A stretch of DNA of 64,000 bases from Wocania_A spongiicola. GTDB lineage: Bacteria; Bacteroidota; Bacteroidia; Flavobacteriales; Flavobacteriaceae. Position numbers and translations under genes: made by a program. This document shows positions 20,901 to 28,081 of the stretch, one piece after another. The DNA is taken from contig NZ_JAMFLZ010000002.1 in assembly GCF_023502325.1 (NCBI RefSeq), positions 434,001 to 498,000 on the forward strand. The letters are read 5' to 3'. Under the pieces are notes generated by a model. It did not search any database. It had not been told where the DNA came from and saw nothing but the letters and a program-made list of their open reading frames with translations. Numbering within the stretch: the stretch's first letter is position 1; each line of letters begins with the position of its first letter.

Positions 20901-23900
20901 TACATCGCCAGACGAGGTTTATAATTACATAGTAGATTGGGGTGATGGTACTTCAGAAAGTAATATAACAGGAGATGTAAGTCATACCTATACTACACCA
21001 GATACTTACGAAGTTAAAATCTATGGTGTTTTTCCAAGAATTGATTTTAGCAATTCTACTGATGAAAATAAAGCCAAAATAATAGAAGTTGTACAATGGG
21101 GAGATATACTATGGACTTCTATGGAAAATGCTTTTTCTGGGTGTAGTAATTTAATTGTAACCGCTTCAGACGTACCAAATTTATCTAATGTTTCTAATTT
21201 GAGAAACATGTTTTTTCAGTGTTCAAATTTTAACAGTGATATCAATAATTGGGATGTCTCTAATGTTACCAATATGCAAGCAATGTTTTATGGTTGTTCA
21301 AATTTTAACAGTGATATCAATAATTGGGATGTCTCTAATGTTACTCATATGAATTCTATGTTTTATGGTTGTGCAGACTTTAATCAACCCTTAAATGATT
21401 GGGATGTGTCTAATGTTACTCATATGAATTCTATGTTTGCTTTTGCAACTTCTTTTGATCAAAATCTAGGCGATTGGGATATTACAAGTTTTGATCAAGT
21501 ATTTAGTATGTTCGATGGTGTAACACTCTCTACTGAGAACTATGATGCTTTATTAATAGGATGGGCAACTCAAGAGGTAGGAGAAGGACCAATACCAAGT
21601 AGTCTAAGTTTCAATGGTGGTGGTAGCAAATATTGTGATGGAGAAGCTGCAAGAACCGAATTAAGTAGCGCATACGATTGGAGTATTGTTGATGGTAACC
21701 AAGACCTATTATGTGGTATTGAACCTTTTATTACAACATGGAAAACAACCACACCTTTTGATATTATAACCATTCCAACTACAGGAAGTGGATATAATTA
21801 TATTGTAGATTGGGGAGATGGTATTATTAGTACAGGCTTAACAGGTGATGCAAGCCATACCTATCCTACACCAGATACTTACGAAGTTAAAATATATGGT
21901 GATTTTCCAAGAATCTATTTTTACTCTTCAGACCAGAGTAATAGAAACAAGTTAGAAAGTATAGAGCAATGGGGAGATATTGAGTGGGCGTCAATGAATA
22001 GAGCATTTTATGGTTGCGAAAATTTAAAGATTACTAACCCTGATATAGACGAGCCAGATTTATCTAATGTTACAAGTATAGAGTCTATGTTCATTGACTG
22101 TATAAATTTTGACGGTGATATTAGTAATTGGGATGTATCTAATATTATTTATATGGATCATATGTTTAATGGTTGTATAAATTTTAATCAACCTTTAAAT
22201 AATTGGGATGTGTCTAATGTTATAGGAATGAGTAACATGTTTTCTGGAGCGACTAGTTTTGATCAAAATCTAGGTGATTGGGATATCACAAATTTACAAT
22301 ATGGAGCAGAGATGTTTACTAATGTAACACTTTCTACAGAAAATTATGATGCGCTGCTCATAGGATGGTCAACTCAAGAAGCAGGAGAAGGACCAATACC
22401 AACAGATTTAGAATTAAATGCAGGTGGTAGTCAATATTGTTTAGGAGGAGATGCAAAAACTCTTTTAGAAGGATTAGGATGGGATATTTATGATAATGGT
22501 CTTGATTTTACATGCCCAAGTTCTAATTTTTCGCCCTTTATAACAAAATGGAATGTAGAAGCTGGCGAAAGTATAACCATTCCAACAGTAGGTGATGGTT
22601 ACAATTATACTGTAGATTGGGGAGATGGTATTATTAGTACAGGCTTAACAGGTGATGCTTTTCATACATATGTTTCTGAAGAAGAATATGAAGTAAAAAT
22701 CTATGGAGATTTTCCAAGAATATATTTTCCAAACAGTGACGAATCAATAGATAAAATAGTAGATGTTATACAATGGGGAGATATACAGTGGACTTCTATG
22801 GAAGAAGCTTTTAATAATTGTAGTAATTTAAACATATCGGCAACAGATGCCCCAGACCTATCCAATGTCACATCAATGTCAGTTATGTTTAGAGGCTGTT
22901 CTTCATTGGTAGGTACACCAGCATTTAATAATTGGGATGTGTCGGGTGTTACAACTATGAATGCTATGTTTGGTCTAGCTGCAAGTTTCAATCAGCCTTT
23001 AGGAAATTGGCAAACAGGTAATGTCATAAATATGGCAGGAATGTTTCTTGGTGCTACTAGCTTTAATCAAGATATAGGGCATTGGGACGTGTCTAATGTT
23101 ACTGATATGTCTGCAATGTTTCTTGGTGCTAATAGCTTTAATCAAGATCTAGGTGATTGGGATATTTCTAATATTACTAATATGGGTAACATGCTTTTAA
23201 ATGTGCAATTATCCATAAGTAATTATGATGCCTTATTAATAGGTTGGGCAGAAGATACAAGTGATGGAGGAGCTGGAGATGGTATAGATGATGTACCAAG
23301 TAATGTTATATTTGGCGCTAACTTATCTAACTATTGCCTTGGTGAAGATGCACGAACGGAGTTATTAAATTTGGGATGGACTATTAATGATGGTGCAAAA
23401 GAGTGTTCAAACCTTAGTTTTGTTACAAGATGGGAAACAACCGCTCCAAATCAAACCATAACCTTACCCATAGTACCAAATGGTAGTGTAATAATTATTT
23501 GGGGAGATGGTTCTGCAGAACCTGTTTCTAACAACAATCCTACACATCAATATAGCGAGGTTAGAGACGATTATATTATAACAGTTATAGGTAGAATTGA
23601 ATCTATTAAATTCGGTAATACAGGTAGCGAATCCAATATTTTAGAGATCATGGCATGGGGAGATAACCCATCATGGAATACTATGGAAGAAGCATTTTTT
23701 CTGTGCCAAAATTTAGATATTACAGCTACAGACACACCAAACTTGTCTAACGTATCTTCTATGGAACTTATGTTTGCAGGGTGTGAAAACTTGGTTGGTA
23801 CACCTGCTTTTAACGATTGGGATGTATCTAATGTTACCAACATGAAAGACATGTTTATTAGCGCTATATTATTTAATCAGCCATTAGACCAGTGGAATGT

Positions 23901-26463
23901 TTCTAATGTATCCAATATGTCCAGTATGTTTTTTGGAGCAGAAACCTTCAATCAAGATATAGGTAATTGGAACGTGTCTACAGTCTCTAATATGTCTAGT
24001 ATGTTTTTGGGAGCAGGAGCCTTTAATCAAAATTTAGGAGCTTGGGATATTTCCAGTTTATCTAATGCTTCTAATATGTTAACATCGGCGCAATTATCTA
24101 TAGAAAACTATGACAACACTTTAATCGGTTGGGCAACTTTAGATGTAGATGAGGCACAAATACCACAAAATGCTACCTTTTCAGGAGGTAGTAATCAATA
24201 TTGTTTTGCTGAAGACGCCAGAAATGATTTAGAGATTATGTATGGTTGGAATATTACCGATGGTGGCCAAAACACACAATGTTCAGGAGAAGAAGCCTTT
24301 ATTACCAAATGGCAATTAGAAGATGATGATTTAGAATTCACATTCCCAATAGTAGAAGGTGAAACCTATTATTACCAAATAGATTGGGGAGATGGGTCGC
24401 CAGTGCAAACAACTACCGAAGCTTTAACCCATGATTATGCGTTAACAGATGGTAACGGTGGTGTAAAAACCATAGCCATAAAAGGAATTTTCCCAAGAGT
24501 GCGTATTGCGCCTTATATAGATTCTGGATTCGGTCCAGAACTAGACACATCATCTGCTATTTTAGAAAAAATAGTAGAAATAAGTCAGTGGGGTAATATC
24601 CAGTGGAGCTCCATGGAAGAGGCCTTTGCCTTCTGTGAAAATTTAGACGTTACTGCTACAGATACACCAAACCTATCTCAGGTAACAAGTATAAAAGCTA
24701 TGTTTCAATCATGTAATTCTCTTGTAGGTACTAGTGCTTTTAATAACTGGGACACATTTAATATTATAAACATGGAAGAATTGTTTTTAGACGCATTCTC
24801 ATTTAACCAAGCCATTGGCAATTGGAATGTTGGTAATGTAGAACTTATGTCATCTATGTTTTCAGGAGCTTTAGAATTTAATCAACCTATAGAAAACTGG
24901 AATGTTTCCAATGTTACTAGTATGGTTTCTATGTTTAGAAGAGCTTCTAATTTTAACCAACCCTTAGCAGATTGGAATGTCTCTAATGTCATCGAAATGG
25001 AGCGGATGTTCAGTACTAGTACCAAGTTTAATCAAGATTTAAATGATTGGGATGTCTCTAATGTTAAGAATATGGAAGGTATGTTTAGTGCGGCTCTTGC
25101 ATTTAATCAACCTCTTAATAATTGGCAGACTGGTAATGTGTTGAATATGAAAGGTATGTTTGAGTTTGCGGAAAATTTTAATCAAGATTTAAATGATTGG
25201 GATGTTTCCAATGTTTCTAATATGGCATTCATGTTTAATTCTGCTAGTAATTTTAATCAAAGTCTTAGCAATTGGGATTTATCGAGCATTAACATATCGT
25301 TTAATGGTATATTTCTCCATACTAACCTAGATCGCAGTAATTATGATGCTACATTGATAGGTTGGGCAGAAGATACAAGTGATGGAGGAGCTGGAGATGG
25401 TGTAGATGATATTCCACAATCATCCAATACAAGCTTCATATCACTTAATTCATCACCATTGATTTATTGCGATGGGGAAAGCGCTAGACAAGCCCTTATA
25501 GATGATTATGGTTGGTCTATTACAGGAGATACTAAGGATTGTTCTGATTTTGTTGTAGTTTCTCCAAAAGTATATTTGCAAGGAGCTTCATTAAAACCAA
25601 ATTTAGGAGAAGAAAACTTAATGCGTGACGATTTACGAGTTAATGATTTAATCCCAATAACTAGCCCTTATGCTGACATGTTGCAAGGAGGTTCGGTACT
25701 TAATGTTGCAGGAAGTAGAGCCATGGTAGATTGGATTTGGGTAGAGTTAAGAGATGTAAGCGACCCAACGATAGTCGTAGCCGGAAAATCAGCAATATTA
25801 CAACGTGATGGTACTATCCAATCAGAAGAATATTTTGAGAAGATTCCAGATGTTCGTTTTGATAATGTACCAGCTGGTGATTATTATGTGGCGGTAAAAC
25901 ACCGTAACCATTTAGGTATTATGAGTGCGAACACAGTAGCTTTGAGTGTTTCGCCAACAGAGGTAGATTTTACCGATGGTAGTGTACCAACTTATGGTAT
26001 TAATGCTCAGATAGATTTATCGTTTACAGGCGCAGGACCTATGGCGATGTTGGCAGGAGATGCAGATGGCAATGGTTTTGTTAATATTTCGGGGACAGGA
26101 GATTCAGGAAAGCTATCTACAAAACTATATTCAGAACCAGACAATACAGCATTCAGCTTAAGTTATACAGGAATAGAAGGCTATTATAATGAAGATTTAG
26201 ATATGGATGGCAAGGTGCTTTACAGTGCGGGAGGCGATTTTACCCAATTGCAAACCATGATGTATACCCACCCAGGAAACACAGGGTTTAGTTTATCTTT
26301 TTCAGGCTATACCACACAGTTGCCAATAGGAGTTACAACATCTAAATCTTTGACAACAAAAGAAGTTGTGAAAACACCAAAAACGATAACTGTAGAATAT
26401 ATAGAGATAAATGATAAGTTAGAGAAAGAATCTACATTTATTACTTACCCTGTTAAGCATTAA
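14977..26463 (+). CDS. Giant BspA-like (DUF285) surface protein, 3828 aa
   Basis: A signal peptide spans residues 1-24 (ending VNA before QC). An N-terminal beta-sandwich region (GQTFIASCSGNIVGV) and two evident HYR-like domains (near residues 334-420 and 720-800, with DNCGSSEDLE and FPVGVTQQTF motifs) precede eight WGDG blocks near residues 1049, 1322, 1692, 1984, 2275, 2544, 2838 and 3132. The blocks carry dozens of 25-residue FNQDIGNWDVSNVTNM repeats; the second and last arrays are the longest. The shared C-terminal module starts near residue 3528 and has the two dockerin-like acidic loops. The protein is paralogous to the 4087 and window-start genes, and individual blocks are mosaic copies of blocks in those genes. 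Known BspA-like proteins bind host or matrix components; the ligand here cannot be told. No classical T9SS tail is visible. Confidence 0.93.
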   Translation: MKATPPLIYIVLFVFSFSIQSVNAQCTPINDIGQFNQNDTRKTTLASGVQGQTFIASCSGNIVGVTFSTDYAETTTTARVAVGNDTDGQRTKSFTLFASTNERRTYTVTFGGYAVTAGEMYFFKLFDGEGANLTEKSGSPYPSGNMFEGNEDFTNSDLKFIVHYEGADTFAPVAQCKSIEINLDSNGQYTLTPEEINDGSYDIGISGIASMAVSPNTFECSDIEDQHNVTLTVTDGNGLTDTCTTFVYVRSKISPGLQCSDIIVNAAPGACRAIVDLEAYNNITFNNTICVIASEAYTGMPFGGYPVGSTAITYEVETAGGINESCTFNVIVEDTEAPVINNCPGAITLLENQILPTPSISADDNCSASNELTLVRIDNGPAFGTVPTTNFTVQLALEDSAGNQSSVCSYNVIVDTAPVLSCESSITIPAEGTLNVTPEIVGQATNDLSEAISFAFGTGTEVSVVLDSNSPTDELISSFPVFGYQLFELKPPATGNYTLTVSGDQSSTLFIWEDAFNPNAGNYYDRDGYLNVVEFTSNGNIDTPNGTNTLMLQSSKTYYASVIRNDGNNTGNFNGTLAFSSEMMYLNSPDIPIDCADIGSSIPINLYAFESNGQSSNCMVDLAIEASGPIISGCETINESIDEISIVLSDGSCGGILEGIVLTAEPGSPCTTIPDGLVQTSALGIGDVFPVGRSIVSYTATDNLGNTTSCSFEVQVIETVAPEFTNCPEDITVPITPGSAGAVVTFTDLVATDNCGSSEDLEITQTSGLPSGSFFPVGVTQQTFEVTDGFNKGVLCSFTITVEDTNSPVINCQDVAVGEYPDVATGYVITPSDFDNGSTDDSGQLHFLTENNTFYLNIDTSNNEDLGKYYEPSTFTVPFTRNYTFDFDIEIEDNGVTGAESQFTYHIWDYPPTADELAERQGYIGGATIDSETNTIVGGSNTYFMYPNTVYYLYVYGADVTSSTFQSLTGTITTNTNNIRSSLPIIIGCDSPSTLDVTLYATDAAANTATCSASVSNIDCADPVVLRIETASDNQNFNLPLDQYSNETYAVDWGDGTYVTGYDDFTSHVYFGAGEYFIKIYGNIGGFRYDFSSTNDREALKAVESWGNNVWLSFQFAFPSCNLTLPEAPPNLSNVTKMGSAFSKAVITNPEVLGDWDVSNIISMGNMFKEVVNFNPDISTWNVSKVTNMASMFEGAIGFDQDLSTWDISSLEQAANMFNNSGLSIENYDALLIGWNTLDTNAVETAIPQGVTFGAEGINYCIANEERDNLIQNQGWTILDDGRVNCAAMDPLVTKWRTNNDGASNDNQITIRTIQGETYNYNVNWGDGTTSTGLTGDFLHTYAQPGVYEVSITGDFPGFQFNNDAEAPKIIEVSDWGDIIYRSFEGAFWGCINLQITATNAPNLSQVTSMKGTFYNAGGNLNIENWDVSNVENMSQLFNENNSFNRDISSWNVSKVTNMSEMFAFASAFNQDLSNWNVSNVTDMTAMFAFVSTFNQDIGNWNVSSVTNMSEMFTEAYTFNQDLSNWDVSNVTGMSDMFANASSFNQDLSNWDVSNVTDMSSMFANASFFNQDLGNWDISSLENAARMFENVALSTENYEALLVGWSTLDTNETQIPQDITFSAGNSTYCEALDERNTLKREFGWNITDGGVEDPSCFLNGRPFITKWSIVRARGIFISIPLPIDLPGPYNYVIDWGDGSALEHYQGRGARHGYPNRTATYEVKIYGVFPSIDFSTSDVFDQRKIIEVMQWGDIEWTTMEGAFAGCTNLEYTATDIPDLSKVTSMEDMFSGCTSLVGNDSFNNWDTSNVTNMRNTFASTNFNEDIGGWNVSNVTDMYRMFVSSKAFNQDIGGWDVSNVTNMAYMFTFSKAFNQDIGNWDISSLSDATGMFSNNTTFSTANYDALLIGWSTQDSGETIIPSGITFDAPEISYCTGESGRSQLLSQGWTIEDAGLDCSNVAFFTTKWDATNGMNITIPTSPDEVYNYIVDWGDGTSESNITGDVSHTYTTPDTYEVKIYGVFPRIDFSNSTDENKAKIIEVVQWGDILWTSMENAFSGCSNLIVTASDVPNLSNVSNLRNMFFQCSNFNSDINNWDVSNVTNMQAMFYGCSNFNSDINNWDVSNVTHMNSMFYGCADFNQPLNDWDVSNVTHMNSMFAFATSFDQNLGDWDITSFDQVFSMFDGVTLSTENYDALLIGWATQEVGEGPIPSSLSFNGGGSKYCDGEAARTELSSAYDWSIVDGNQDLLCGIEPFITTWKTTTPFDIITIPTTGSGYNYIVDWGDGIISTGLTGDASHTYPTPDTYEVKIYGDFPRIYFYSSDQSNRNKLESIEQWGDIEWASMNRAFYGCENLKITNPDIDEPDLSNVTSIESMFIDCINFDGDISNWDVSNIIYMDHMFNGCINFNQPLNNWDVSNVIGMSNMFSGATSFDQNLGDWDITNLQYGAEMFTNVTLSTENYDALLIGWSTQEAGEGPIPTDLELNAGGSQYCLGGDAKTLLEGLGWDIYDNGLDFTCPSSNFSPFITKWNVEAGESITIPTVGDGYNYTVDWGDGIISTGLTGDAFHTYVSEEEYEVKIYGDFPRIYFPNSDESIDKIVDVIQWGDIQWTSMEEAFNNCSNLNISATDAPDLSNVTSMSVMFRGCSSLVGTPAFNNWDVSGVTTMNAMFGLAASFNQPLGNWQTGNVINMAGMFLGATSFNQDIGHWDVSNVTDMSAMFLGANSFNQDLGDWDISNITNMGNMLLNVQLSISNYDALLIGWAEDTSDGGAGDGIDDVPSNVIFGANLSNYCLGEDARTELLNLGWTINDGAKECSNLSFVTRWETTAPNQTITLPIVPNGSVIIIWGDGSAEPVSNNNPTHQYSEVRDDYIITVIGRIESIKFGNTGSESNILEIMAWGDNPSWNTMEEAFFLCQNLDITATDTPNLSNVSSMELMFAGCENLVGTPAFNDWDVSNVTNMKDMFISAILFNQPLDQWNVSNVSNMSSMFFGAETFNQDIGNWNVSTVSNMSSMFLGAGAFNQNLGAWDISSLSNASNMLTSAQLSIENYDNTLIGWATLDVDEAQIPQNATFSGGSNQYCFAEDARNDLEIMYGWNITDGGQNTQCSGEEAFITKWQLEDDDLEFTFPIVEGETYYYQIDWGDGSPVQTTTEALTHDYALTDGNGGVKTIAIKGIFPRVRIAPYIDSGFGPELDTSSAILEKIVEISQWGNIQWSSMEEAFAFCENLDVTATDTPNLSQVTSIKAMFQSCNSLVGTSAFNNWDTFNIINMEELFLDAFSFNQAIGNWNVGNVELMSSMFSGALEFNQPIENWNVSNVTSMVSMFRRASNFNQPLADWNVSNVIEMERMFSTSTKFNQDLNDWDVSNVKNMEGMFSAALAFNQPLNNWQTGNVLNMKGMFEFAENFNQDLNDWDVSNVSNMAFMFNSASNFNQSLSNWDLSSINISFNGIFLHTNLDRSNYDATLIGWAEDTSDGGAGDGVDDIPQSSNTSFISLNSSPLIYCDGESARQALIDDYGWSITGDTKDCSDFVVVSPKVYLQGASLKPNLGEENLMRDDLRVNDLIPITSPYADMLQGGSVLNVAGSRAMVDWIWVELRDVSDPTIVVAGKSAILQRDGTIQSEEYFEKIPDVRFDNVPAGDYYVAVKHRNHLGIMSANTVALSVSPTEVDFTDGSVPTYGINAQIDLSFTGAGPMAMLAGDADGNGFVNISGTGDSGKLSTKLYSEPDNTAFSLSYTGIEGYYNEDLDMDGKVLYSAGGDFTQLQTMMYTHPGNTGFSLSFSGYTTQLPIGVTTSKSLTTKEVVKTPKTITVEYIEINDKLEKESTFITYPVKH
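19531..19680 (+). repeat. Tandem near-exact 75-bp LRR-coding repeat
   Basis: Two neighbouring 75-bp units (starting at 19531 and 19606) encode FNQDLSNWDVSNVTxMSxMF repeats and differ at only a few bases. This is much closer than the other repeats of the same array, so the pair looks like a recent in-frame unit duplication. Confidence 0.8.
21220..21369 (+). repeat. Second tandem 75-bp LRR-coding repeat
   Basis: The 50 bases at 21220-21269 recur exactly at 21295-21344, a period of 75 bp. The third-codon positions are also identical, which marks a recent unit duplication inside the array. Confidence 0.85.
21873..22443 (+). repeat. Near-identical block shared with the 3184-aa gene, copy 2
   Basis: Partner of 12072-12642, gap-free over 571 bp with about ten differences. 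The segment begins inside the PKD-like subdomain and ends at the QYCL motif, so one complete LRR block was moved or converted. Confidence 0.85.
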
Positions 26464-26510
26464 TGCAATTTACTTTTGTGTAATTTTGTATAAGAGTAAT
26501 TAGTATAGAT

Positions 26511-26544
26511 AAGCCCCAAATTTCACAAAATTTGGGGCTTTTTC
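26511..26544 (+). terminator. Rho-independent terminator of the 3828-aa gene
   Basis: A perfect 13-bp stem, AAGCCCCAAATTT with AAATTTGGGGCTT, has a four-base loop CACA and a T run. It differs completely from the terminators of the other two giant genes. Confidence 0.93.
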
Positions 26545-26595
26545 TATGCAATAAATAGCTATTAAAAATAGGATTAAGGTGATAACACTTAATTT

Positions 26596-26664
26596 ATACG
26601 TACCAGTACGTAATAATTACGAGATGGCTCTTATTTTAATAAGTAACCTATCAAAGTACATTGC
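26596..26664 (+). promoter_or_regulatory. Conserved promoter/regulatory box P4 (diverged)
   Basis: It has the same order of motifs as P1-P3: a GTACnnGTAC inverted pair, AATTACGAG, GGCTCTTATTTT and TACATTGC as the -7-like box. The distance from CTCTTA to TACATTGC is again 29 bp. It precedes the 275-aa secreted protein gene by about 55 bp. Confidence 0.6.
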
Positions 26665-26719
26665 AATCAAATAATTAAACATAACATATACTTATTAATA
26701 CAAAAACCAGAGAGTTATC

Positions 26720-27547
26720 ATGAAACGAAATCTACATTTTTTACTAATCCTATTACTGTCTAGTACAGCAATAATAAAAGCCCAGACTCTTACGTATGCT
26801 CTGGAATGGAATGCCACCGAAAACTACTATGAGGTATGGGCAACACCAAACTTTTCGCCAAATGAAATGGTTCATAATACAGCAGGATCAAGAATATCAA
26901 TAGCTGTTAGTGCCTTAGATGCACCAAGAACTTTTACACATACAAGTCCATCAGGAATAACATATACCGCTGAATTCTTTAGTATCCATAAACCAGGAGC
27001 TGCCCCAACAGAAGAGTTTTTCTCTTGGGCAGATAACGCAGGGGGTACAAGTATAAAAACACCATTTTTTACAGATGGTGTACCAGTATTATTATTAACC
27101 TTTACCCTAAGTGATGGAAAGAACGATTGTATAAGGTTATGGGATAATACATCAGATCCAGAACCAACAGAAGCTGATATGGCTGGTAGACAATTTGATA
27201 ACAATTTTACGTCACAAGCTTTTCCAACTTTTGTAGGGGTTGAGCGTTACGATAGTAATACACCATCAACAACATTTACTTTTAGTTGTTCAACTTTAAG
27301 TAATACAGATATTACTAGCTTAAATGCATTCCGTTTATATCCAAACCCTGCAAAAGATAAGGTGTATATAAAAGGAGATATTAGTCAATTAATAGGTGTA
27401 GAAATATATACAATGACGGGGCAGTTAGTAAAAAGACTAGACGAAAATTTCGAAACATTGGATGTTAGTGATTTAGAATCTGCCGTATATTTTGTAAACC
27501 TCTTTAGCAGTAATGGTCAAAAAACCATCCGATTGGTTAAAGAGTAA
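26720..27547 (+). CDS. Secreted protein with T9SS type A sorting domain, 275 aa
   Basis: Residues 1-21 are a signal peptide ending IIKAQ. Residues about 22-190 form a domain without a recognised family; it starts LTYALEWNATENYYEVW and includes SFSPNEMV-like and TPFFTDGVPVLLLTF segments. This layout resembles small cohesin-like or Ig-like secreted domains, but that is only an impression. The last roughly 75 residues (FRLYPNPAKDKVYIKG, VEIYTMTGQLV, YFVNLFSSNGQK, IRLVKE) are a standard T9SS type A tail. The gene follows the 3828-aa gene, has promoter box P4, and is followed by paired hairpins. A soluble partner of the giant proteins is possible. If the domain were cohesin-like it could even meet their dockerin-like loops, but this is speculative. 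Confidence 0.88.
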   Translation: MKRNLHFLLILLLSSTAIIKAQTLTYALEWNATENYYEVWATPNFSPNEMVHNTAGSRISIAVSALDAPRTFTHTSPSGITYTAEFFSIHKPGAAPTEEFFSWADNAGGTSIKTPFFTDGVPVLLLTFTLSDGKNDCIRLWDNTSDPEPTEADMAGRQFDNNFTSQAFPTFVGVERYDSNTPSTTFTFSCSTLSNTDITSLNAFRLYPNPAKDKVYIKGDISQLIGVEIYTMTGQLVKRLDENFETLDVSDLESAVYFVNLFSSNGQKTIRLVKE

Positions 27548-27575
27548 GTAATAGAAGAGTAAGAGCATTAAAGGT

Positions 27576-27607
27576 ATTAGCACTGCTTCTGGTTGATTAG
27601 TGCTAAT
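27576..27607 (+). repeat. Stem-loop, copy A of a duplicated hairpin module
   Basis: The perfect 8-bp stem ATTAGCAC / GTGCTAAT has a 16-base loop. The right arm and flanks (GGTTGATTAGTGCTAATAATCC, here with one base changed) recur at 27941-27962. It is followed within 25 bp by the terminator at 27631. Confidence 0.75.
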
Positions 27608-27630
27608 AATCCCTCTGGGTTTTTATAGGT

Positions 27631-27664
27631 AGCCCTGAGTTCTAATATATACTCAGGGCTTTTT
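27631..27664 (+). terminator. Rho-independent terminator, copy A
   Basis: The stem AGCCCTGAGT / ACTCAGGGCT is a perfect 10 bp with a ten-base loop and TTTT after it. It serves the 275-aa gene. Confidence 0.88.
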
Positions 27665-27742
27665 AAGAATAATTAGAATTACTTATTTAAAGAATGGTGT
27701 TGTTTATAAACCTATTAAAGTATTATTTGTTATTGTTGACAA

Positions 27743-27811
27743 ACAATGATTATTACAAAAGGGGTGTAATCATTGTAATTAAGCCTTCTGGTGAAAACTA
27801 AGAAGGCTTTT
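27743..27811 (+). ncRNA. Two successive hairpins ending in a T run; possible small RNA
   Basis: The stem ACAATGATTA / TAATCATTGT (27743-27752 and 27767-27776) is perfect. It is followed directly by AAGCCTTCT / AGAAGGCTT (27781-27789 and 27801-27809) and TTTG. No reading frame fits between the neighbouring genes. The compact double-hairpin layout could be a short RNA with its own terminator, or simply decayed 3' sequence. No promoter was identified with confidence. Confidence 0.3.
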
Positions 27812-27863
27812 GCTTAAAATAAACAATTTATATTAAGTTTTATAGGTAGTGGGGCTTAAAAAA

Positions 27864-27880
27864 TACGTACTGCCTCTAAT
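27864..27880 (+). promoter_or_regulatory. Decayed copy of the conserved promoter box (P5)
   Basis: TACGTACTGCCTCTAAT matches the core of P1 (TACGTGCTGTCTCTTAT) at most positions, but the -7-like TACnTTGC box at the expected 29-bp distance is missing. It lies just upstream of hairpin copy B, as if a gene between promoter and hairpins had been lost. Confidence 0.4.
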
Positions 27881-27927
27881 TTACTTTTTAAATATATAGT
27901 TGTTGTTTTGTATTGTAATTTAAAAAG

Positions 27928-27957
27928 ATTAGCACGCTTTGGTTGGTTAGTGCTAAT
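27928..27957 (+). repeat. Stem-loop, copy B of the duplicated hairpin module
   Basis: The same 8-bp stem ATTAGCAC / GTGCTAAT as at 27576, with a 14-base loop and the same downstream AATCC. Copies A and B are about 350 bp apart. Confidence 0.75.
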
Positions 27958-27986
27958 AATCCTGTTAGGGGTTTTTTAATAGTGAT

Positions 27987-28020
27987 GCCCCGAGTTAGAT
28001 TTGGGATGCTCGGGGCTTTT
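27987..28020 (+). terminator. Rho-independent terminator, copy B
   Basis: The stem GCCCCGAG / CTCGGGGC has a 14-base loop and a following TTTTT. It holds the same place after hairpin copy B as the terminator at 27631 does after copy A. Confidence 0.85.
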
Positions 28021-28081
28021 TAAAATTATTTATTTAGTAAAAGCGGTATTAAAGTAAATATAAACTTTTAAACTATTTTTT

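Noticed and set aside
19531..21369. Regularly spaced repeats as a CRISPR array
   Set aside because: The period is 75 bp in frame with the LRR protein and the intervening sequence also codes for the repeat. No cas genes or typical direct repeats exist.
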